Source: a virus. From it: 28,663 nucleotides of DNA. Shown in pieces: positions 6,234 to 10,779 of the stretch (position 1 is the first letter of the stretch; the number at the start of each line of letters is the position of its first letter). The stretch is from positions 1 through 28,663 of IMG/VR virus record IMGVR_UViG_3300023179_004565; one strand, given 5' to 3'. Under the pieces are notes generated by a model. It had not been told where the DNA came from. It searched no databases and saw only the letters and a program-made list of their open reading frames with translations. The position numbers were made by a program, and so were the translations under genes.

Positions 6234-6974
6234 CTACGGGTTCTTGCGGAACAGGCTGATTTTCTCCATCTCCGCGTCGAAGCACTCCTTCCTGCCACGG
6301 AGAATGCGCTCGCGCTGGTGAGCGAAGTCGCAGATCTCCTTCAACTGGTGGGCTTCGTGACTGCACGCCTGGTCGGGCCCGGGCAGTGCTTTCGAGAGGG
6401 TGAAGTGCACCTCGATGACCTCAGCGCCGAGCGTCATCGCCGCAATGGGTGCTGCCACGGTTCCGGTGTGATCGCTATAGCCCACACCGGTGTTCAGGTA
6501 GGACTGGTGCCACTCCTGGATGACGCCGAGCCGCGTCAAGGTCAGCGGCGTCGGATAGACGCTCGTGCACTGGAGCAGCGTCACCCGTGGTGCATCGGCC
6601 AGTGCCGCTCGAGCATGGATGACTTGCGGCGGCGTGCAGGCTCCAGTGGAGCAGATGACCGGCTTGCCCTTCGCCGCGACGTGCGCCAGGAAGTCGAGGT
6701 CGGTTACTTCGGCGCTGCCTATCTTGTGCACCCTCACCAAGGGGTCAATCTCGTCGGTGCCCTGCATGTCGTACGCCGTGCAGAGAAAGTCGAGATGCGC
6801 CTGTTCGGCATGCGCGTAGAGCGCAGACATTTGCTCGAGCGTAATCCGCCGCCGGTGCTGGAACTTCACCGCATCCACGCCGCACTCCGCGGCCACGTCG
6901 ATCATCCTCTTCGCAATTTCCACTGAGTTCTGAAAGTTGTTGCAGCACTCCGCAATCACATACACGTCAGCCAC
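6234..6974 (-). CDS. neuB-like: N-acetylneuraminate synthase-like protein (NeuB family), without SAF domain
   Basis: The protein is 246 residues from a GTG at 6974 that overlaps the end of the RHH gene by 8 nt. NeuB condenses phosphoenolpyruvate with ManNAc or a related sugar. TIM-barrel landmarks are clear: VIAECCNN, GVDAVKFQ, VHKIGSAE (83-90), VICSTGA, LLQCTSVYPTP, GYSDHT (165-170) and EVHFTLSKALPGPD. Known NeuB proteins are about 335-350 residues and end in an antifreeze-like SAF domain that helps form the active site across the dimer. Here the frame stops at SLFRKNP, where the SAF linker would begin, and the loop after KFQ is also shorter. The GxNH motif is altered (NNF). It may be a compact synthase or one with altered specificity. 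Confidence 0.85.
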   Translation of the reverse strand: MADVYVIAECCNNFQNSVEIAKRMIDVAAECGVDAVKFQHRRRITLEQMSALYAHAEQAHLDFLCTAYDMQGTDEIDPLVRVHKIGSAEVTDLDFLAHVAAKGKPVICSTGACTPPQVIHARAALADAPRVTLLQCTSVYPTPLTLTRLGVIQEWHQSYLNTGVGYSDHTGTVAAPIAAMTLGAEVIEVHFTLSKALPGPDQACSHEAHQLKEICDFAHQRERILRGRKECFDAEMEKISLFRKNP

Positions 6975-7110
6975 GGGTTTCCTCCAGGCGCTTCGCCAGC
7001 TCGGTCCGAATCCACGCACTCAGCGTCAAGCCGGCGCGCCTCGCGGCTGCAGCCCACTCACGCTTTTCCTCCGTGGGAATGCGTAACTTGATGATCTCGT
7101 CGTTTCTCAT
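6967..7110 (-). CDS. Ribbon-helix-helix regulator heading the sugar-packaging operon
   Basis: This 47-residue protein starts MRNDEIIKLRIPTEEKREW and continues AAARRAGLTLSAWIRTELAKRLEE. A short basic beta strand (IIKLRIP) followed by two helices with the G-L-T-L-S-xW-I turn is the Arc/CopG ribbon-helix-helix pattern. Such proteins bind DNA as dimers through the strands. It is the first gene after a strong promoter at 7119-7147, and an operator-like palindrome overlaps that promoter, so autoregulation is likely. The 3' end overlaps the NeuB-like start by 8 nt. Confidence 0.8.
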   Translation of the reverse strand: MRNDEIIKLRIPTEEKREWAAAARRAGLTLSAWIRTELAKRLEETRG

Positions 7111-7118
7111 GTTGCCAC

Positions 7119-7132
7119 ATTGTAGGCACAAC
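7119..7132. promoter_or_regulatory. Operator-like half-palindrome overlapping the -10
   Basis: ATTGTAGGCACAAC is a near copy of the perfect inverted repeat at 7232-7245 (12 of 14 identical). It covers the -10 hexamer of the operon promoter, so a bound repressor would block RNA polymerase. Confidence 0.6.
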
Positions 7133-7147
7133 TCCTGCGGCTTTCAA
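7119..7147 (-). promoter_or_regulatory. Sigma70-type promoter for the RHH-neu-terL-portal operon
   Basis: On the minus strand, TTGAAA (plus 7142-7147) is followed by a 17-bp spacer and TACAAT (plus 7119-7124), 5 of 6 matches at each hexamer. Transcription should begin near 7112, only a couple of bases before ATG 7110, so the regulator mRNA would be leaderless or nearly so. No other promoter of this quality is seen before the portal. Confidence 0.72.
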
Positions 7148-7231
7148 CTCTGTGCCGGAAAGTACGAACTCGGTCGGATTTCAGGCGGAGTTCGAGTTGG
7201 GGGATTTCAACCGATTGGGGAATGTGTACAC

Positions 7232-7245
7232 GTTGTGGGCACAAC
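7232..7245. promoter_or_regulatory. Operator-like perfect inverted repeat
   Basis: GTTGTGGGCACAAC has perfect 6-bp arms around GG. It lies 113 bp upstream of the promoter-proximal copy, close to a whole number of helical turns, which would allow looping. A minus-strand TTGAAA also sits nearby, as at the first site (10 versus 9 bp from the repeat). Confidence 0.55.
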
Positions 7246-7633
7246 TTGTAGGAATTTTCAAATTGCTTGAAGTGCTACTACGTCAACGTACCCGTGTCGG
7301 CGCAGCCCCACCGCCAGGGGTCGCCGCGTCGCGCTCCAAGCTCCGCGGCGCCTGGCACCTACCCAATCGGGTGTATCTCAGCGCACTAGAACGGTTGTTC
7401 TTCGCATAACGGGTGTTATGTCAAATCGAGGAGCGCACAGGGTGAAGGGTGAAGCATGCCGGCGAACGGCGCGTCGCTCTGCGGCTCCATGCGCGTAGCG
7501 CCGAGCCGGAAGCGCGGAAGGATTCGACCTACTAGCTTTGAGCTGTGACCACAGAGCGCAGGGTGATGAGCGCCGAGCACTGTGGCTTGGCTGTGACCAC
7601 GGGGTCAGAGCACAGAGCGCTACCTGGACGCGC

Positions 7634-8077
7634 TCAGCCCATCAGGTCATCAATCGAAGGTTCGCGGAACTCCGCATCGACGGTGACCGCCGAACGCTTG
7701 CGGCCATCCACCAGCGTGTCCAGCTTGCCGTCTATCGCTTCGAGCCGTTGCAGTAGCTCGCTGTCGCTCAGTTTGCCGATACTGGCGAATGGATGCGTTA
7801 GCGACGCGCCATCCTCCGGGCGTTCGCTGTAACCGGCGAGCCTTGCCATGGTCGCGACCATCGCTGCCCATCTGTCCGGATTCTTTGCGGCGTAGGCCTT
7901 GATGTCATCAACCGTCTGTGCCCCTAGCATCGCCCGGATTAGCTCTGGCCTGAATGCCGCTCTGTCGAGGCTCTGTATCTGCAGGAGCAGCGCTCTGCCC
8001 TCCGCTGACCTTTCGACTGCGGCGACCATGCTGCCGCACTGCTCTGGATACGATCCACTGTCGGATAAGTTCGGCAT
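7634..8077 (-). CDS. Helical phage protein, possible C-terminal part of the small terminase
   Basis: The protein is 147 residues from ATG 8077; the frame is open to 8158. It is mostly helical. A region reads NPDRWAAMVATMARLAGYSER, followed by KLSDSELLQRLEAIDGKLDTL and an acidic C-terminus FREPSIDDLMG. These features recall small terminase and related phage DNA-binding proteins, whose C-terminal helices oligomerise or bind TerL; this is a weak resemblance. The first 170 nt overlap the HTH gene in another frame. No strong Shine-Dalgarno is seen at 8077. It may be a separate coupled gene, or the second half of one protein joined by a frameshift. Confidence 0.6.
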   Translation of the reverse strand: MPNLSDSGSYPEQCGSMVAAVERSAEGRALLLQIQSLDRAAFRPELIRAMLGAQTVDDIKAYAAKNPDRWAAMVATMARLAGYSERPEDGASLTHPFASIGKLSDSELLQRLEAIDGKLDTLVDGRKRSAVTVDAEFREPSIDDLMG

Positions 8078-8231
8078 CGGTGGCGTATTCACCGCCAGGG
8101 AGTCGGCATGCGGGGAATCCGTCTTCGCTGATCCAGCGTCGCAGTGTCCAGTATCCACAGCCTATGTGCTCCGCGATTGGGGCTAAGCCGACAAGTAGCT
8201 TGCCAGTGCCCTTGATGTGTCGTCCCGCCAT
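7908..8231 (-). CDS. HTH DNA-binding protein (Nu1/excisionase-like), small terminase candidate
   Basis: This 107-residue protein has an N-terminal winged-helix-like HTH: LAPIAEHIGCGYWTLRRWIS (about 16-35), then GFPACRLPGGEYATDAELIRQWI. The pattern of an HTH, a G-F-P turn, a glycine wing and a final W-containing helix is shared by lambda Nu1-type small terminases and excisionases. The last 45 residues are low-complexity and basic, as if out of the natural frame. The helical protein in the +1 frame (7634-8077) would continue the fold better. It starts 86 bp from the 18-bp palindrome at 8317-8334 and diverges from the small-gene operon, so it could instead be a repressor. Confidence 0.62.
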   Translation of the reverse strand: MAGRHIKGTGKLLVGLAPIAEHIGCGYWTLRRWISEDGFPACRLPGGEYATDAELIRQWIVSRAVRQHGRRSRKVSGGQSAAPADTEPRQSGIQARANPGDARGTDG

Positions 8232-8293
8232 GCCCCGAGCCTAGGCCGCATCGCCCCGGAATATCAAGTCCCCTCGATATGAAAAACGGATCT

Positions 8294-8309
8294 ATGCGAT
8301 TTTTCGCAT
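8294..8309. repeat. Inverted repeat in the divergent promoter region
   Basis: ATGCGATTTTTCGCAT has perfect 6-bp arms with a 4-nt T loop, 8 bp from the 18-bp palindrome. It may be a second operator or a small hairpin. Confidence 0.4.
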
Positions 8310-8316
8310 CGGCCTT

Positions 8317-8334
8317 GCATTGTGGCCACAATGC
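8317..8334. promoter_or_regulatory. 18-bp perfect palindrome, third operator-like site
   Basis: GCATTGTGGCCACAATGC is a perfect palindrome between divergent genes at 8231 and 8383. Its core TTGTG-GC-CACAA matches the sites at 7120 and 7233 (TTGTR-GG-CACAA). It sits between a TTGCAT and a CATACT on the plus strand (16-bp spacing), a weak promoter candidate for the rightward genes. Confidence 0.6.
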
Positions 8335-8382
8335 GTCATACTGATACACACAGACCGACAACAACGAACGAGGCACCGAGAC

Positions 8383-8481
8383 ATGAACTACGAAACATTC
8401 AACGAATACGGGTTGATTGCTTTCACGCTGATTGCTATCGGCGGAATGGTAGCGGCTTGGTGCCTGATAGCCGGAATCTGA
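8383..8481 (+). CDS. 32-residue single-helix membrane peptide
   Basis: The peptide is MNYETFNEYG followed by one hydrophobic helix, LIAFTLIAIGGMVAAWCLIAGI, that runs to the C-terminus. It is the first gene of the rightward small-gene operon, just after the palindromic operator, and uses the repeated ACAACGAACGAGG leader. Such peptides are often early phage membrane effectors, but no family is recognised. Confidence 0.6.
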   Translation: MNYETFNEYGLIAFTLIAIGGMVAAWCLIAGI

Positions 8482-8494
8482 CAGCCGATTAGCC

Positions 8495-8520
8495 TAAGCC
8501 GCCCCACGCTGGGCGGCTTA
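8495..8520 (+). terminator. Strong hairpin after the membrane peptide gene
   Basis: TAAGCCGCCC (8495-8504) and GGGCGGCTTA (8511-8520) form a perfect 10-bp stem with a 6-nt loop. No U-tract follows, so it may be a partial attenuator or an mRNA-end stabiliser rather than a full terminator. Confidence 0.5.
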
Positions 8521-8553
8521 CACGAATCGACCGACAACAACGAGGATCTGAAC

Positions 8554-8790
8554 ATGCGAACAATCTGCACCACATGCAACGGCGAAGGCTCCATTTTCCA
8601 CGATGACGGCCCGCAAACTAACTGCCACGACTGCGAAGGTTTTGGCGAGTACGAAGTGACCGACGACGTTATCGCCAAAGCGCTGGCGCACCTTGACGCT
8701 TTGCGCGAAGCGGGAGCTCATCCGGATGACGAAGCGGAAGCGCACGGTGCCTTGTGCGATCTCGTCGCCGCCATGGATGCCGACAAGTGA
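8554..8790 (+). CDS. Small DnaJ-type zinc-knuckle protein (copy 1)
   Basis: This 78-residue protein begins MRTICTTCNGEGSIFHDD and has a second cysteine pair in CHDCEGFGE. The two CxxCxGxG-type repeats are the zinc-binding elements of the DnaJ cysteine-rich domain, here standing alone. The rest is an acidic helical tail (AKALAHLDALREAGAHPDDE). It is a clear paralogue of the gene at 10228, which has the same knuckle order and spacing. Small proteins of this kind are common in phage early regions, often without known function. GAGG lies 9 nt before the ATG. Confidence 0.75.
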   Translation: MRTICTTCNGEGSIFHDDGPQTNCHDCEGFGEYEVTDDVIAKALAHLDALREAGAHPDDEAEAHGALCDLVAAMDADK

Positions 8791-8894
8791 CCACCATCAC
8801 CCTACTAGCCATCAGCGGCCACCTATACGCACTAGAGCGCATCGGCGACCGCACCATTCTCACACTGCTAACAACGAACGGGGATAGGACATGA
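8787..8894 (+). CDS. 35-residue peptide coupled to both neighbours
   Basis: The frame starts at GTG overlapping the TGA of the zinc-knuckle gene (GTGA) and ends in a TGA overlapping the next ATG (ATGA). The product is VTTITLLAISGHLYALERIG then DRTILTLLTTNGDRT. Exact coupling at both ends is the main support. The composition suggests a beta-rich or amphipathic peptide. No family is recognised; it may be only a translated bridge. Confidence 0.4.
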   Translation: MTTITLLAISGHLYALERIGDRTILTLLTTNGDRT

Positions 8895-9637
8895 CCGACA
8901 AAATCAAGGGCGCGGCCGTGCTGTACCATGGCCCCAGCATGATCGACGGCGAAGAAATCGTGCTCATAGCCACAAGCGCGAGCCGCAATGCTAAGACGGG
9001 CGCGATGATCCAGACTTGGATCCTGCGCGCCGACGTCGCCCCCAACATCGCCGCGCGTGATGGCCGCGACGCTTCCATCTGCGGGAATTGCCCGCTGCGC
9101 TATGACGCGGCCACCGGTCGCCGCGACTGCTACGTGCGGACGCAGGAAGCGCCATTGTCCGTCTACCGCGCCTTCCAGCGCGGTCGATACGTTCGCGCGG
9201 TCGACCACGCCAGCCGCGCGGATTTCGGCGACGGACAGATTGTCCGCATGGGTTCTTACGGTGACCCGGCCGCCGTGCCCGCGTACGTGTGGTCGCAACT
9301 CTTGTCGCGCTCCGCCGGCCGGACCGGCTACACGCACCAATGGTGGCACCGCGACCCGCTCGTGACCGCGAACGCTCGCGCGTTGCGCCCCTACGTCATG
9401 GCGTCATGCGACACGCCGCTCGAACACCAGGTCGCAACCGCCGACGGCTGGCGCACCTTTCGCACGCGCCGCCCGACGGACGTCGCCATGCCGCCGGAGC
9501 GCGTGTGTCCGGCCAGCGCGGAAGCGGGCGCGAAAACGACGTGCGCCGCCTGCCGCGCGTGCAGCGGCTCCGCCGGACGCGGGCACAGCTCAATCGTCAT
9601 CAACCTTCACGGTGCGGCTGCCCGCCGCGCCGCCTGA
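8891..9637 (+). CDS. Conserved phage protein of unknown function (DUF7227-like)
   Basis: The protein is 248 residues. The N-terminus has the pattern GPSMIDGEEIVLIATSAS, then KTGAMIQTWILRADVAP and SICGNCPLR with a later DCYV cysteine. This recalls a conserved protein found in many phages and proteobacterial genomes with no assigned biochemistry; the DUF number is from memory. A second cysteine group (VCPAS, CAACRACSG at about 218-233) resembles a zinc or Fe-S site. The ATG overlaps the previous TGA. The first half is the conserved domain; the last 20 residues are low complexity. Confidence 0.75.
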   Translation: MTDKIKGAAVLYHGPSMIDGEEIVLIATSASRNAKTGAMIQTWILRADVAPNIAARDGRDASICGNCPLRYDAATGRRDCYVRTQEAPLSVYRAFQRGRYVRAVDHASRADFGDGQIVRMGSYGDPAAVPAYVWSQLLSRSAGRTGYTHQWWHRDPLVTANARALRPYVMASCDTPLEHQVATADGWRTFRTRRPTDVAMPPERVCPASAEAGAKTTCAACRACSGSAGRGHSSIVINLHGAAARRAA

Positions 9638-9646
9638 CACCTACAC

Positions 9647-9671
9647 GCCCCGCGCTTCAACCGCGCGGGGC
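9647..9671 (+). terminator. GC-rich hairpin after the 9637 stop
   Basis: GCCCCGCGC (9647-9655) pairs perfectly with GCGCGGGGC (9663-9671) around a 7-nt loop, 10 nt after the stop. Only weak T-richness follows, so termination may be incomplete. Confidence 0.5.
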
Positions 9672-9694
9672 TCGAAACCTTGAGGAATGACGAG

Positions 9695-9937
9695 ATGGAA
9701 ATTCTGAACGCTCACGATGCCGAACACTTCGCGACCCGGTGGCTGCTCGAATCCACGCCGGAACGCGCCGCGTGGCATATTCGCCACGCCGCCGACTCCG
9801 CTGACCGGTGCGCCGGACTAACCCCGCACCACAGCCCAACCATGCGCGCGGGATACGAAACCGCCGCGCGCGTCTTGCGGTCCTACCTTCCAGATGCCAA
9901 GCAGCTCGCGCGCAAGTACGCGCAAGGCAAACCATGA
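9695..9937 (+). CDS. Small helical phage protein of unknown function
   Basis: The protein is 80 residues from ATG 9695, with AGGA 8 nt upstream; an in-frame TTG at 9680 is an alternative. The sequence is mainly helical and basic (EHFATRWLLESTPERAAWHI, AARVLRSYLPDAKQLARKYA). The stop overlaps the next ATG (ATGA), so it is coupled to the HTH gene that follows. I do not recognise a family. Confidence 0.6.
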   Translation: MEILNAHDAEHFATRWLLESTPERAAWHIRHAADSADRCAGLTPHHSPTMRAGYETAARVLRSYLPDAKQLARKYAQGKP

Positions 9938-10224
9938 TCCGCCCCACCCCCTACGAACTCCGTGCCGCGCGCCTGGGCGCGCGATTGAGCCAAGCCGCGG
10001 CCGCTGCCCTACTCGGCGTCTCGCGCGTCTCCTGGTCGCGCTGGGAAAGCGAGACGAGCGGTTTTGCGATGTCGCCCGGACTGTGGATCGCGTTTAAGGC
10101 TGTGCTCGAGTCCGGTGAGGCCGCGCGCTGGGCGGCCACGCTGGCGAATCTCAAGAGCGCCGCTGCGCGCGCGCGCGCGCCCGTGAGCGCCTGGCGAATC
10201 GTTAAACCAACAATCGAGGACTGA
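9934..10224 (+). CDS. Cro/Xre-type helix-turn-helix protein
   Basis: This 96-residue protein has a clear HTH at about residues 12-35: ARLSQAAAAALLGVSRVSWS then RWESE, the S-Q-x-x-A-A-x-L-G-V-S-x-x-x-x-x-R-W-E pattern of Xre/Cro repressors. Later helices read WIAFKAVLESGEAARWAATL. The ATG overlaps the previous stop. It probably regulates a phage promoter, possibly those at 8.3 or 14.3 kb, but no target is shown directly. Confidence 0.75.
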   Translation: MIRPTPYELRAARLGARLSQAAAAALLGVSRVSWSRWESETSGFAMSPGLWIAFKAVLESGEAARWAATLANLKSAAARARAPVSAWRIVKPTIED

Positions 10225-10227
10225 ACC

Positions 10228-10578
10228 GTGAAAAAGAACTGCATTACCTGTGACGGCACCGGCACCATCTACCACCTGGACGACTCGCAAACCAAATGCC
10301 TCATCTGCAACGGCGCGGGCTTCCATGAAAAACCCGCCCCGCGCAAACCGACTATCTACGAAGCGCTGACCGCTAAACTTGGCCGCGCACCTACCAATAC
10401 CGAGTGCCGCGACGAATGCCGCCGCATCATCGCTAGCAGTGCCGAATACGCGCCCCGCGCGCCGAGCCGCTACCGCGTTGAGCGCCGCACCTTCGACACG
10501 CTGAGCGAAGCACAGGCGTACGCTAAGCGCTTCCTTCCGCGCGTCGTGGCCATCTGCTACGCGAGCCCAAAACTATAA
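10228..10578 (+). CDS. DnaJ-type zinc-knuckle protein (copy 2) with C-terminal domain
   Basis: The protein is 116 residues. The N-terminus MKKNCITCDGTGTIYHLDD and CLICNGAGF is collinear with the knuckle protein at 8554, so the two are paralogues. After a proline-rich linker, residues about 42-116 form a second basic domain (TIYEALTAKLGRAPTNTECR, then RRTFDTLSEAQAYAKRFLPR). The start is an ATG preceded by GTG after a CGAGGACTG leader. The gene ends the rightward small-gene operon and converges on the primase-helicase gene. Function unknown; RNA or protein binding through the knuckles is possible. Confidence 0.7.
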   Translation: MKKNCITCDGTGTIYHLDDSQTKCLICNGAGFHEKPAPRKPTIYEALTAKLGRAPTNTECRDECRRIIASSAEYAPRAPSRYRVERRTFDTLSEAQAYAKRFLPRVVAICYASPKL

Positions 10579-10606
10579 CCCTTTCAGGTACCCCCATTCG
10601 GGTAGG

Positions 10607-10622
10607 GGTGGCTGCGGCCACC
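10607..10622. terminator. Hairpin in the convergent intergenic region
   Basis: GGTGGC (10607-10612) and GCCACC (10617-10622) form a 6-bp stem with a TGCG loop, 29 nt after the 10578 stop. It is a candidate terminator for the rightward operon, without a T-tract directly after it. Confidence 0.4.
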
Positions 10623-10662
10623 ACTGCCCCCGCGCGGCCCGCGAAAGCGCAAAAAATCACGC

Positions 10663-10761
10663 GGTTAAGATGTTAAGATAATACCCCCTTTTTTAAAAAG
10701 TCCTCATGAAAAAACATAGGGAAAACTTTCAAAAGAGGCCCATTATCTTAACATCTTCACC
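10663..10761. repeat. Long inverted repeat with TTAAGAT units between convergent operons
   Basis: Arms of 20 bp at 10663-10682 and 10742-10761 are inverted copies with one mismatch, 59 nt apart. The left arm holds two tandem TTAAGAT units 8 bp apart. The right arm holds ATCTTAA and ATCTTCA. The loop is A/T-rich, unlike its surroundings. It could be a bidirectional terminator, a replication-protein binding array or a cruciform. Confidence 0.7.
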
Positions 10762-10779
10762 GCTGCACCGCAGCAAAAC

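Larger units (their letters stand above)
7111..7633. other. Intergenic regulatory region, no gene found
   Basis: This 523-bp stretch contains no convincing coding frame. At its left end are the operon promoter and two operator-like repeats. A small inverted repeat CATAAC-gggt-GTTATG lies at 7405-7420. The right part has short direct repeats: GCTGTGACCAC at 7542 and 7590, and ACAGAGCGC at 7551 and 7612. It separates the putative small-terminase locus from the neu-terL operon. I see no tRNA and no obvious T-tailed terminator. A packaging (pac or cos) site is possible in principle, but nothing in the sequence shows one. Confidence 0.5.
8353..8543 (+). repeat. Repeated translation-leader motif of small genes
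   Basis: GACCGACAACAACGA occurs at 8353-8367 and 8529-8543, each followed by a GAGG ribosome-binding site and an ATG (8383 and 8554). A shorter version, AACAACGAACG, lies at 8870-8880 before ATG 8891. A looser CCAACAATCGAGG lies before the GTG/ATG region of the 10228 gene. Unpaired A/C-rich leaders of this kind may act as translation enhancers. Confidence 0.55.

Noticed and set aside
5414-6259. Plus-strand frame opposite the NeuC-like gene
   Set aside because: No motif or ribosome site; composition is that of an antisense shadow, unlike the HNH frame in the intein.
7152-7409. 85-residue plus-strand frame in the intergenic region
   Set aside because: It overlaps an operator-like repeat, lacks a good ribosome site and shows no domain.
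7405-7420. Small inverted repeat considered as an attachment or recombination site
   Set aside because: Arms are only 6 bp and no integrase or recombinase gene is in the window.
7111-7633. Search for a tRNA or packaging-site signature
   Set aside because: No cloverleaf could be drawn and no recognisable cos or pac consensus was seen.
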